DNA of 64,000 bases from Rhynchopus euleeides. Lineage: Eukaryota; Euglenozoa; Diplonemea; Diplonemida; Diplonemidae. The number at the start of each line of letters is the position of its first letter. Position 1 is the stretch's first letter. The stretch spans positions 2,637,501 through 2,701,500 of the forward strand of contig OY723239.1 of the NCBI GenBank assembly GCA_963210315.1, read 5' to 3'. The position numbers and the translations under genes were made by a program. Under the pieces are notes generated by a model that made no database searches, was not told the DNA's origin, and saw only the letters and a list, made by a program, of their open reading frames with translations. Of the stretch, positions 38,561 to 48,189 are shown piece after piece.

Positions 38561-39389
38561 GGGGGGGCGGGGGGCAGCGGCGAGGGTCTGTGAAGGTTTA
38601 ACACGGGGGGGTGGGGGGGGGGGGGGGCAAATCCAGCAACACGGCGTCTTTCCGCTTCCGTCGTAGGGGGGGGGTAGGGGGGGGTATCTGCCCTTTAAAA
38701 AGCGTGAGAAACACCACATTTTTGAACATCGACTTCTTTTGACGTACCGGCCGTCAAAACCCCCACCAACCACCCCAGAACACCGATATTACCCCCTATC
38801 CGACACACCAGACCCCCTCATGGCACCTCCAGAGGCTTTTTTGCGACGTCAAAATTTTCTGCCTAGGTTTGGTACCTGGGCCATCCCTGTGGGAGAGGTG
38901 TTCAGATTTTTGCGAACAGTGGACATCTATTTTCAGGGTTTTTGGTGTCTGGCAATGCCGAGGGGTGTGGGGGGGTGCATTCTGGATCGAGGGCAGGGTC
39001 CACCAGACCCGTTCTCTCCGAGAAACGATATTTTTGACCCCCAAACTTGCAGCCCATCTCCTGTGGGCCTGTTTGTACGTCAATTAGCCTTTATTCTGGG
39101 CAAAACGACGCTCACATGCGTCATCCCACTTAGTCCGAGAGTCCGCTGACGAGACACACATCTCTGCCCTCTTCTAGTTCAGACTCCGTCAGCACCAACC
39201 TAGCACCCTCTCTTTCTCTGTGGCTCTTTCTGTTGGTGTCACAACTGCACCAGTTGCCTAGGCCAGGCTCCATTCGAGGCAGGAAGCACATCTCTGATTA
39301 TTGGTGTCGCCGTCCACAGCGTCTCTGAGTCCGTGTCTTTGCAACATCTGATTGCTTGCGGGAGTATTGTCAGTACAGGCATGCAACCA

Positions 39390-39610
39390 GGACATGTGGG
39401 ATACCCAGCGGGATATATGAAAATGGGATATCCATGAATCTGCCCCGTTAACGGCTACCGGGTATTACCGGGTATTACCGGGTCGAAAAACGGGTATTAC
39501 CGGGTCCGGTAATACCCGTTTGCCCGGTAATACCCGGTAATACCCGGTTATAGCCCGGTAGCGGTACCGGGGATTTTCCATGGGAATTTCCCTTTGTTTT
39601 TGGATTGATT
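39390..39610. repeat. CCGGTAATACC palindrome cluster, left copy
   Basis: Many alternating GGGTATTACCGG and CCGGTAATACCC units (39440-39560) are preceded by GATATCCATGAATCTGCCCC and GTTAACGG. The same block is present inverted at 48190-48470. Confidence 0.8.
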
Positions 39611-39922
39611 CCCTTCCCCTTAGCAGTGTGTTGTGGTCGACATTGGATTCTATGGCGCATGGGGTGATCGAAAGCCGGGTTCCGCAGTTCACGTCTGGTT
39701 TGTGTGGCTCACTGCAGACTTTTCGAGTTTCGCAGCAATGCTGACTGCCCACACACCACCTGAGCCCTTCCAGAGCCGGCGGTGTCGTCAGATCAGGCAG
39801 TCGATCACACGCATAATGAGACAGGCCATGGTTGCATAGCGGCCGTTTTAAAAAATCCCTTGTATTTTGTGGACTTGCAAAAACGGCCGCTGATTTTCAG
39901 CATTTTAAAAAACGACCGTTTT

Positions 39923-40127
39923 TTTTGCAACTGACACACATGACAGGTCCTGACCAGCCAAGGGTGTTAGGGGAAATACACCACCGCGAAGACAGATCCA
40001 CGACACGAATGAATATGTTTCTGATGTTTTCTTCTTTTGTGCTCCGCCACTGACACCCCCATTTTCTGTACTTCATTGGCAAAGTTCTTCACACACCGAC
40101 ACAATCCGCGTGTGCTGGAAAAAAAAA
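39923..40127 (+). repeat. A1 repeat of the autonomous DIRS-type element
   Basis: TTTTGCAACTGACACACATG through to TGTGCTGGAAAAAAAAA, matching 44791-44993. It is preceded by a hairpin-rich AAACGGCCGTTTT stretch (39838-39922) that also occurs at 46525-46577. Confidence 0.85.
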
Positions 40128-40195
40128 CCCAGCACACGTGATCAACAATCAGGGTCTACGAGCCCACGCAGGTGTCGGTGAGAGGGGAGAGGCAC

Positions 40196-40960
40196 TACTA
40201 CAGCAGAAAACGGCCCACGAGCCATAGGCCCACGAGCCACACTGTAACACAGCGCAGACGGACACCCTAACAGGTTCATCTATACGGCCCACGAGCCATA
40301 GGCCCACGAGCCACTGACTTCAACAGCGCAGACGCCCACACCTTGTACAGGTTCATCTACGGCCCACGAGCCATAGGCCCACGAGCCACTGACTTCAACA
40401 GCGCAGACGCCCACACCCTATACAGGTTCATCTACGGCACACGAGCCATAGGCCCACGAGCCACACTGTAACACAGCGCAGACGGACACCCTAACAGGTT
40501 CATCTATACGGCCCACGAGCCACAGACTTCAACAGTGCAGACGCCCACACCCTATACAGGTTCATCTACGGCACACGAGCCATAGGCCCACGAGCCACAC
40601 TGTAGCACAGCGCAGACGGACACCCTAACAGGTTCGTCTATACGGCCCACGAGCCATAGGCCCACGAGCCACTGACTTCAACAGCGCAGACGCCCACACC
40701 TTGTACAGGTTCATCTACGGCCCACGAGCCATAGGCCCACGAGCCACAGACTTCAACAGCGCAGACGCCCACACCCTGTACAGGTTCATCTACGAGGCCC
40801 TCACGCCAGACTCCAACAGCGCGAACGGACACACCCTGAACAGACTCATCTGCTCCAACAACACGAGGACACCTTAACAGGTTCATCTAGGCCGCGAGCC
40901 ACACCTCACAAGCGCAGGCGGGCACACCTCACCAGGTTCATCTACTGGCCACGGGCTCAG
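40196..40960 (+). repeat. About 75-bp satellite between A1 and gag
   Basis: Roughly nine units of about 75 bp contain GGCCCACGAGCCATAGGCCC, ACTTCAACAGCGCAGACGCC and ACAGGTTCATCTA. The units shorten and diverge toward gag. The non-autonomous element carries satellites in the same position. It may be a leader or packaging region; this is inference. Confidence 0.85.
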
Positions 40961-40982
40961 AGCAGCAGCCGCTTCGCGAGAG

Positions 40983-41999
40983 ATGGCCCTCACGAGGGAT
41001 GACTTCCCCGCCAACGCCCATGTGGTCGATTGGGCGGGGGTGGAGCCGAAGCTCGCCGACGGGCTGCCGGTGGAGGGGTCCCCAGGGTGCGTATTTCCCT
41101 CGTGTGGCACGGTGCATGGTGGCGGGGCCCAGTGCTGGCGGTGCGGGCACAGGACCACCGTTACGTGTATCCGCGGGACCCTCCCGGCGGGCCCAGTCCG
41201 GAGCCTGTTCACGGGCACCATCACGGAAGCGGGGTGGGTGTGCCCTGTGTGCGAGTGGATCCGCACCTTCGCCGGGCCCTTGGCGGACGCAGTGAGCAAC
41301 GCGTCGTCGCAGCCAGGAACCCCGCCGGTTGCGCCTGGCGCCCCGCCACCACCGCCGCAGGGTGACATGATGGAAATCCTGCTGGGGCTCAGGGACGACA
41401 TGCGCGATATCCGGGGAAGACTGACCGCGCTGGAGGAGCAGAGGGACCTCTCCCTGCCCGCGGGGTTCTGTGCCGAGGTGGTGGCGACTTGGGGGAATGT
41501 GCACGTCCCACAGGTTCGCAACCTCATCCGGATGGAGGTGGGGAAAGTCTTCAAGGAGTACGCTCTGCCGTCCGACCTCAGCTCGACGCGGGAGTATGAG
41601 GCAGACACACAGAGGAATCTGCAGCTGCTGGACAAGACGTTGGCAGCACTCAAGCCGAACCCGGCGGACAACATCGAGCTGATGGGGGTGATACACCGGG
41701 TGGTGGTCGCGCTGTCGGCAACGCTGCACCTGGGGAAGTACGGGCGGGTCTTCCGCCTGACGTTTGAGAAGAGGGCGAGCGGCTACCAGTTCGACAAGTT
41801 CGACGAGAGGCTGAAGGATCGCCTCATCGAACCACTGGTACAGGCCGGGAAGAAAAAGCTGGAGGAGGAGGAGCAGAAGCGCAAGGATCGCGTAATCGGA
41901 AGCCGCGACACGAGGAAGCGAGACTTCGACAGGATCGACAACCGCCAGGCTGGCCACACGGGAAAGGGGGGAAAGGGGAGCAAGGGGGGGCAGCATTGA
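40983..41999 (+). CDS. Gag-like protein of the DIRS-type element
   Basis: 338 residues. The N-terminal third holds a cysteine cluster: CVFPSC (C-x4-C) then x3-H, CWRC (C-x2-C), a further Cys eight residues on, and WVCPVC about 25 residues later. This looks like a zinc-binding module and is repeated with the same spacing in the element at 55.4 kb. The rest is helical with a Pro-rich hinge (about 105-125) and a basic, Gly-rich tail (TGKGGKGSKGGQH) suited to nucleic-acid binding. It overlaps the RT frame by four bases. Assigned as gag by position and composition, not by clear homology. Confidence 0.7.
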   Translation: MALTRDDFPANAHVVDWAGVEPKLADGLPVEGSPGCVFPSCGTVHGGGAQCWRCGHRTTVTCIRGTLPAGPVRSLFTGTITEAGWVCPVCEWIRTFAGPLADAVSNASSQPGTPPVAPGAPPPPPQGDMMEILLGLRDDMRDIRGRLTALEEQRDLSLPAGFCAEVVATWGNVHVPQVRNLIRMEVGKVFKEYALPSDLSSTREYEADTQRNLQLLDKTLAALKPNPADNIELMGVIHRVVVALSATLHLGKYGRVFRLTFEKRASGYQFDKFDERLKDRLIEPLVQAGKKKLEEEEQKRKDRVIGSRDTRKRDFDRIDNRQAGHTGKGGKGSKGGQH

Positions 42000-44662
42000 C
42001 TCCCCTACGAACAGATCCTGTGCCCCCCCCCGAGCGAAAGAGGCAGAAGACGGCAGCACGAGACGGGACTGACGGACGAGCAGGAGAGCGCGGTGCTCAA
42101 ATCGGCGAGGGAGACTCTCGCACAGTGCCTGGCAGGGTCGTACTGGAAGAGCCTGAGGAGCACCTCCCGCCGCTACCTCGAGTTCAAGGCGACTTGGGAG
42201 GAACGGAACGGCGGGATTCCACACGACCTCGCGCTCATATACTGGGTGGAGAAGAAGAGGACGTTGGACGGGATAACCGCGGCGTCCGCCCTGCAATACA
42301 CGATGGATGTCGCAGGGGCGTTGAGGCGGACAAGCGGCGTGTCCCTGTCGGAATCGCAGCTGCTGCAGGACTACAGGCGGAGCTTGCGAAGATCAGGGGC
42401 GCTGATCCCAGGAAAACAGGCAACACCGGCAGGACCCCACGACGTGACCTCTGCAGTGCGACTCGAGCCAAAACCCCTCACACGTCTAGCGGTGGAAATG
42501 TGCTGGGTGACAGCCGGGAGAGCGTCAGACGTGCTGCGACTCAAGAGACAAGAGGTCAACATCAGGGCGGACGGAGTGGTGACAGTGCACTGGCGGGAGA
42601 CCAAAGGAGATCCATTTCAACTGGGGCGTTTCACGGGCCACCACGTGACGGACGGCGCGAGGGCGACACTCAGCCACCGTCTGAAAGCGATCAGCGACCC
42701 GACAGGTATGATATTCCCGCCAGGGATCACGTCGAGCCAGATCGGGGCAGCCCTCCAGCGAGTCAACAGGTCTCTCACCTCGCACTCCCTCAGGAGAGGA
42801 GCAGCGCAATTCCTCCTGAAGCAGAAGGTGCCCCTCGACGAGCTGTGTTTTCTCACCCGTCACCAGACGACAGAGTCGCTGATCCGATACGTCGCAGAGG
42901 CGGGGCTACAGCGGGTGGACGTGACGGCAGCCATGTCGGAAAAACTGCGGGAAGCCATGTGAGGAACCTGTTGCGGGGAAATTTCCCAGGTGTTCCGTGG
43001 ATCCCGGGGAACAGGGCGCGATACAGACCTGAGGGCGATGGGTGCAACGACGACGGAGATATGGGGCCCGGGCTCGACACTCTATACGATGAAGCTCTTG
43101 CGATCTCTATCGGCGGGAAACCGCGGAGGCCGCCTCATAAGGGAGGGAAGCCAAACGAAGACTACATCGCATCCATATGTGTCGGTTTCATGGACCTACA
43201 TCAGCTGAAGATATTGGACCAGGCGGGCGAGCTTCAAGGCGTGATTGACGTGATCACGGACCCAGGCAGCTTCTACGCGCGTTTCTGGGAAGGAGAGCTC
43301 CAGCGAATCAGGTCCGACGCCCGCTTCAGGATGAGAATATCCAGAAATCTTCTTCACCATCTGGACGCGCTGAAGCAGTATGAAGTGCTGGAGGAGGTTT
43401 CCCACGAGCCCAAGGTAGTGCTGCACGGCTTCACCGTGGAGAAGAAATCCGGTGGGAGGCGTTTCGTTCTGGATGGCAGGAAGCTGAACGACTGCATGCA
43501 ACCACCTCAAGACATGCTGCTCCCACGGATCGTGGGGGTGATCGGGCGATTGCTGCAGGCGAACTGGGTCGTGGCCACCGACGGGAAAAGCTGGTTCTAC
43601 CAGTTCCCGGTGCACCCCGAAATCAGAGACTTCTTTGGCGTGAAGGTTGCACCCCAACGGGGGAATTTCGTGACTACAAGATTGAAGGCACTCTGCATGG
43701 GGTGGAAGTACGCACCGTGCATCGCGCAGCGGACAGCGCGGGTACTGCTGCCACCGTCTGAGGGAGTCACCTGGGTCGACAACTTCATCGTGACAGCAGG
43801 ATCGCAACAGGAGGCGGCTGAGAAGTTCGAGATTTTCCTCACCCGATGCGCAACAGTCAACGCCAAGATGTCACTGGACGAGCAGGGCTACGGCCAGCCC
43901 ACGCAGATGTTCAACACCTTTGGACTATCGTTTGACCTACAACGCCACTGCTACCGGTCGGACCCGGCGTGGGTTCAGAAATTTCTGGGGACTCGGGAAC
44001 ATGCAGCGGTGCGGGGGGGCAGAGCAACCCCGAGGGCGATCTACAAGGTTGTCGGGGGCTTGGTGTGGCACTCGTACACGACAAACTCTTTCCTGTGTTT
44101 CCTCCCGGCGACGCTGAGCTTCATCAGAGATGTGGCGAGGGACCTGTTCGAATCGGCGGAGTGGGACACGCCGATCGCGGTAAGACCGTCAGCCATCAAG
44201 GAAATCGAACAGAGGTCAGCGCAGATGACGGAGAACCCCTGGATTGGGAGGGGTCCTACTACGTGCACCACGGCATGGTCTGATGCTTCCTCGACATCCT
44301 GGGCGGCGATATTAGAGTCTGATCCGCAACAAGTGGCGCAGGCGGCTTTCTCCAACGGGAAGGAGATGTGGCACATCTACGTGAAGGAGCTGTACGCAGC
44401 GAGGCAGGCGATCGCTCTGGCGTCGAAAAGCTTGCGGGCCACGAGGATCAAGCTGATGGTTGATAACCTGCCGGCAGTCCACAGCATCCAGAGAGGTCAC
44501 TCATCAGACTTCCGTTCGAACCACGTGATTGCTGACCTGTTCACCCTGGCGGCTGGCGCTCAGCTCCAGGTCGTGTGTGAGTGGGTCTCAACATCAGACC
44601 AACGGGCCGACCAATATACGAGGGGGGTGACGGCAACGGACCCGGTCCTGCTTCCCGAATGA
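41996..44662 (+). CDS. Reverse transcriptase / RNase H of the DIRS-type element
   Basis: An open frame of 888 codons, of which only the part from about residue 325 (42960) onward looks like a conserved protein; the first third is Arg/Gly/Pro-rich and overlaps the recombinase. RT motifs are GRRFVLDGRKLND, then ATDGKSWFYQF (Asp about 528), then LCMGWKYAP, and the catalytic box VTWVDNFIV (Asp 595), where the usual YxDD reads WVDN. RNase H motifs follow: TAWSDASS (Asp about 763), KELYAARQAI (Glu), LMVDNLPAVHS (Asp) and STSDQRADQYTRG (Asp). The ORF ends 75 bases before B1. True start uncertain: reinitiation after the recombinase stop at 42962 or a fused long product are both possible. Confidence 0.88.
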   Translation: MTPLRTDPVPPPERKRQKTAARDGTDGRAGERGAQIGEGDSRTVPGRVVLEEPEEHLPPLPRVQGDLGGTERRDSTRPRAHILGGEEEDVGRDNRGVRPAIHDGCRRGVEADKRRVPVGIAAAAGLQAELAKIRGADPRKTGNTGRTPRRDLCSATRAKTPHTSSGGNVLGDSRESVRRAATQETRGQHQGGRSGDSALAGDQRRSISTGAFHGPPRDGRREGDTQPPSESDQRPDRYDIPARDHVEPDRGSPPASQQVSHLALPQERSSAIPPEAEGAPRRAVFSHPSPDDRVADPIRRRGGATAGGRDGSHVGKTAGSHVRNLLRGNFPGVPWIPGNRARYRPEGDGCNDDGDMGPGLDTLYDEALAISIGGKPRRPPHKGGKPNEDYIASICVGFMDLHQLKILDQAGELQGVIDVITDPGSFYARFWEGELQRIRSDARFRMRISRNLLHHLDALKQYEVLEEVSHEPKVVLHGFTVEKKSGGRRFVLDGRKLNDCMQPPQDMLLPRIVGVIGRLLQANWVVATDGKSWFYQFPVHPEIRDFFGVKVAPQRGNFVTTRLKALCMGWKYAPCIAQRTARVLLPPSEGVTWVDNFIVTAGSQQEAAEKFEIFLTRCATVNAKMSLDEQGYGQPTQMFNTFGLSFDLQRHCYRSDPAWVQKFLGTREHAAVRGGRATPRAIYKVVGGLVWHSYTTNSFLCFLPATLSFIRDVARDLFESAEWDTPIAVRPSAIKEIEQRSAQMTENPWIGRGPTTCTTAWSDASSTSWAAILESDPQQVAQAAFSNGKEMWHIYVKELYAARQAIALASKSLRATRIKLMVDNLPAVHSIQRGHSSDFRSNHVIADLFTLAAGAQLQVVCEWVSTSDQRADQYTRGVTATDPVLLPE
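42093..42962 (+). CDS. Tyrosine recombinase of the DIRS-type element
   Basis: 289 residues. The catalytic set of the lambda-integrase superfamily is complete and correctly spaced: R143 (GRASDVL), K171 (RETKGDP), H231 and R234 (HSLRRG), H257 (RHQTTES) and Y266 (LIRYV). An N-terminal helical DNA-binding region (1-120) includes SYWKSLRSTSRRYLEF. It would join the circular cDNA to the target. The ORF is entirely contained in the 5' half of the long RT reading frame, in a different frame, so either RT translation starts after it or the two proteins are overprinted. Confidence 0.92.
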   Translation: MLKSARETLAQCLAGSYWKSLRSTSRRYLEFKATWEERNGGIPHDLALIYWVEKKRTLDGITAASALQYTMDVAGALRRTSGVSLSESQLLQDYRRSLRRSGALIPGKQATPAGPHDVTSAVRLEPKPLTRLAVEMCWVTAGRASDVLRLKRQEVNIRADGVVTVHWRETKGDPFQLGRFTGHHVTDGARATLSHRLKAISDPTGMIFPPGITSSQIGAALQRVNRSLTSHSLRRGAAQFLLKQKVPLDELCFLTRHQTTESLIRYVAEAGLQRVDVTAAMSEKLREAM

Positions 44663-44736
44663 TCAACCGGGCGGATTTCACCGAGCAAGTAACGTCGCGC
44701 GGCGTCCCTTTCAACCCGAGGGTCCTTAGGGTCCTG

Positions 44737-44793
44737 GGTGGAAGCGTGCAATGCAACAACTGTCGGAAAGGATCGAGCGGAATGGATGTATTT
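44737..44793 (+). repeat. B1 repeat of the autonomous DIRS-type element
   Basis: GGTGGAAGCGTGCAATGCAA through to GGATGTATTTT; identical to 45010-45066. It is immediately followed by, and overlaps, A2. Confidence 0.85.
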
Positions 44794-44993
44794 TGCAACT
44801 GACACACATGACAGGTCCTGACCAGCCAAGGGTGTTAGGGGAAATACACCACCGCGAAGACAGATCCACGACACGAATGAATATGTTTCTGATGTTTTCT
44901 TCTTTTGTGCTCCGCCACTGACACCCCCATTTTCTGTACTTCAGGCAAAGTTCTTCACACACCGACACAATCCGCGTGTGCTGGAAAAAAAAA
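44791..44993 (+). repeat. A2 repeat of the autonomous DIRS-type element
   Basis: Partner of A1 (39923-40127), with a two-to-three base deletion near 44943. It is followed after 16 bases by B2. Confidence 0.85.
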
Positions 44994-45009
44994 TGGGGAC
45001 TTGGTCAGT

Positions 45010-45066
45010 GGTGGAAGCGTGCAATGCAACAACTGTCGGAAAGGATCGAGCGGAATGGATGTATTT
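45010..45066 (+). repeat. B2 repeat of the autonomous DIRS-type element
   Basis: Identical to B1; marks the right end of the element. Confidence 0.85.
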
Positions 45067-46300
45067 ACCTGGGAATTTTGTATGGGGCGTGGGTCAGCAG
45101 GCAAGATCCCACCACCAGGAGTGCCTTCCCACTGCAAGGGATACCCTGCAGCAAGCATTGTGAGCGCGCCTTCAAGTATGATGCGAAGAGTTCAGACTTC
45201 GTGGACCACTTTGACGGACTGCGCCATATCAAGAAGAAGAAGAAAGCAGCGTTGAAAGTGCAGAGCCAGGGAAACAGCTGGCGCTGTCGGAGTGCGATAC
45301 CCTCAGTGGCAGGCTTGCAACTTCGGATCGCCCGGGGTGCGTTGTTCACCGCATCACCGGCTGGCATGGTGCATGATGCTGTCAAGAAGTGTGTCCCGAG
45401 GAGGGGCTGAACATGGTTGCGGCCAATCTAGGCACGTGTGTCGTGGATGACCGTGCAGGCAGAGGTGGGTGTCGCTCACTGGCATCAGGGCTCTTCCGAC
45501 AGAGCTTTCCCTTGATCTCGGCGACAGCACCCCGGATGAGAAGGACACCGCCTTCGCTGATTTATTCCCGAAGGCACGGGCGATCATCCCGGGCAATATG
45601 CAGCACCAGCTGGATGGGTTCACGACCGCACTGGCGCTGAAGGATGTGCTGTGCCACATCTCTGACGCAGCTGAGAGGGAGAAGCAGGCGAGCAAGACGG
45701 CACCACCGGCCGTGCGATCCCGCTTCTCTCCGACACACACTACCTGCACCGCTTGAGTGGATCTGCACCTTGCACCACGTCCCCGGGCATTTATACAATC
45801 TTCCGGGCCCGCTGCAGGACAGCGGCCCTGCTACGTGTGCGTCGCTTCTGCGGTTGGCAGAGATGCCCACGAAATCGCTGGGCTCGAGTCCCACCTGCAG
45901 GCCGCCGTCCGCCTGACGGCACCCCTCGCATCGCTGCTCCAGAAGTACTGCGATGCGCAGCTGGGTGTGCCCAACGGCGTGCCCCTGTCGACGCAGTGTA
46001 CACCGACATTGAGAATGTCATCGAGAAAGTGTCTGAGGTGGGGAAGTACGACCCCCCAGTGCCCCTGGCAGGGGAGCTGGCCTGGGCTGGCGACCGCATG
46101 CGCAGAAGGTGGGACGGCACGGAATCAGGGAAGTCCTTCTGGTTTGCGGTCCGCCGTCTGTGCCCGAGCGCGTACGGCCGCATGAGTCGTAGGGGTGTCA
46201 GAACTCCGGTGCCACCTCCCCTCTGTTTCGGGGAGGTCACGAGCAGGGCCTGGGTGATCTACGACTAGGCCACCACGTTCCGAGGGTGTGCTGGATTTCT
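45067..46300 (+). pseudogene. Degenerate protein-coding region of unknown family
   Basis: Three plus-strand stretches in different frames have protein-like composition. About 45125-45260 has IPCSKHCERAFKYDAKSS, DFVDHFDGLRH and a Lys run, suggestive of a BED/C2H2-type zinc finger as in hAT transposases. 45469-45756 begins MSLTGIRALPTELSLDLG. About 46000-46268 contains IENVIEKVSEVGKYD and ESGKSFWFAVRRLCP. They may be pieces of one broken transposase or exons of one gene. I do not recognise a family. Confidence 0.45.
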
Positions 46301-47229
46301 GGGACAACCCGGGGGCGAACCGGGCTGCTACACTCCTCTCTGCTCTCGGGTGTCTGCTGCTTGTCGAGCGACAGGCAGGGCGGAAGCCATTTTTCTTTGT
46401 ACAGTCGACAGAGAATCGCAGTGCCCAATGTCATGTGCAGGCAACAGGGAGTTGTCAAGTGTGTTTCCTCAGCTCGGTACGGTAAGCAGGAGGCGAATCT
46501 CCAAAGGAAAATAGGAGGGGGAAAAAAACGGCCGTTTTTTCGCCAACAAAACATGAAAACGGCCGTTTTTATATTTCGGTAGCGGGAACTGAGGTAGTGA
46601 ATTCTCAGAAAATCCACTCCCTCCATGACGGCCGTTATGACACTATGACAGGCGTGATCATAGGACCACCTTCCTCTCCCAAAGTCTGCGAGCCCCATTC
46701 CATTGGGGGGCAGTGACTGCCTGGGCCAACAGGGTCTTGGGGCAGGCACATTCTGAACCAATGAAGGTTCCATCAGAGAGGCACTGTTCCCGTAGCTTCC
46801 ATCATTTAAGGACCTTGGCTCAGAAATGCAGAAACGGTGCGTCACCAAACTGGTTGCAAAGTGGCACAGTTGGGCACACAGTGGCACAGAGCGAAGGGCT
46901 CCTCGTTTTCAATGATCGATCCTTCGTTCAGGGAAGCCATCTTCTCTTACCCCAGGCTCGAGTGCTTGGTCACGCCAGCTCCGTTATTCGGTCACATCGC
47001 TCTGCTGGCTGGGTGCTTGTCGCAACACTTACCTGCGAGCAGCCAACGAGCATTATGGTACCGAGAGATGCTTCTTGGCGTGGCCGGGCTTGTGGTTCCT
47101 GCCACAGCAGGTCACAGTACGGTGAGCGGACTTGCTATATTTGCTGGGGTGGCTTCAACACGGGCTCGCCACTGGACTGCCCCCGAGCCAAGGTGGATAA
47201 TCGCACCTGCCTTCGGGACGCTGAGTATC
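46301..47229. other. Repeat-rich region, no gene assigned
   Basis: 46525-46577 carries a hairpin of AAACGGCCGTTTTT blocks like the sequence left of A1 (39838-39922). 46846-46893 matches the reverse complement of 14500-14550. Open frames on both strands are not convincing. Confidence 0.45.
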
Positions 47230-47373
47230 CGCCCCGTGTATGATGAGCGGAAGCTAACCAGCCTGCAGTCGACCCACGTGGTGGCCTTACGACTCCCAGA
47301 CAACGGCTGGTTTGGGCAGGTGGACGGGAAGAGCTGGTTCTGGAGTTGTGGTGTCGACACGTTTCCATTTTGA
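47230..47373 (+). pseudogene. Fragment of a DIRS-type reverse transcriptase
   Basis: RPVYDERKLTSLQ followed by NGWFGQVDGKSWFWS parallels RFVLDGRKLND and NWVVATDGKSWFYQF of the RT at 43.5 kb, in the same order, with the intervening segment shortened. It ends at a stop (47373) before the later motifs. A short relic of a third element. Confidence 0.6.
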
Positions 47374-48189
47374 GAAATTCTCTGTGATACGCTCCACAAC
47401 AAGACGCCCATTCCCATGTGAAGCCTCTCTGGCGACACCCTTGACAAGAGCACCTGGCACTCTGTACCGGACCTGCAGCTAAGATCCGGGCTGGTGCGGC
47501 AAGGTATTTGAGCGACCCCATGATGCAATCCAGAGAAGTCCCAGCAAAACGTGGATTCGACCAGGCCCTCAATATATGCACGAGTTGCGCCTGCTTCTTG
47601 TCATCTTGCTTGGCTACTGGTCCCTCTGATAAATCATCAGCTTGGTTCGAGTCGGGACAAGTCATGATGCATGCTTCAAAGAACTTAGCCTCGTGGACGG
47701 CCTGTTGTGTGACGACACGCTCTGCGTCCGTGGAAGCGGACGAGGCCATGAAGTGCATTGAAGAGGGGGGGAGAGGAGGCAACACACGGAGGACACAGGC
47801 ACAGCCAGGGGTGTGTCCCTCATAGATCTTGGTTGAACGAACAGGTGTTGGAATCAGGGCCTGGGCTCATTATCTCGACCTTTGTTTGTGTAATCATCGG
47901 GGCACGCCACGCCAACACAGCCCCCCACCGCCATGCCGCAAAGCCTGCCTCATAGATCTTGGTTGTACTGAACGTGGGTGTTCCCCAGCCGTTCCCACTC
48001 CCAGTGTTCCCAGGGCCGCCCCTGTGAGGGGTGGGCCAGGAGGGGCTGCAGAGGCTGGCCTTCAGAATAACGCAGGGGGGTCACTTAACACCTGACATTC
48101 CCCCCGCGCACCTTCCCTTGGACTGCCAGACGGAAGATCACCAGAACCCTGCAGTTGATTCACTGCGACACCCCACGAACCATCCCTGG
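47374..48189. other. Region without a supported gene
   Basis: A minus-strand frame (47785 down to about 47500) has protein-like composition (HEAKFFEACIMTCPDSNQA) but no recognised family. CATAGATCTTGGTTG occurs twice (47821 and 47952), about 130 bp apart. Confidence 0.4.

Larger units (their letters stand above)
39923..45066 (+). mobile_element. Autonomous DIRS/PAT-type retrotransposon
   Basis: A complete split-direct-repeat element: A1 (39923-40127), satellite (40196-40960), gag-like ORF (40983-41999), tyrosine recombinase ORF (42093-42962), RT/RNase H (domain 42960-44662), B1 (44737-44793), A2 (44791-44993), B2 (45010-45066). A1 and A2 differ by one small indel, and B1 and B2 are identical. 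All three genes are open, so it may be active or only recently silenced. Integration by a tyrosine recombinase from a circular intermediate should leave no target duplication, and none is seen. The gene order differs from the usual gag-RT-YR of DIRS and Ngaro elements. Confidence 0.88.

Noticed and set aside
40938..42296. Minus-strand frame of 452 codons across the gag region
   Set aside because: Shadow of the gag and recombinase ORFs; no motif in it.
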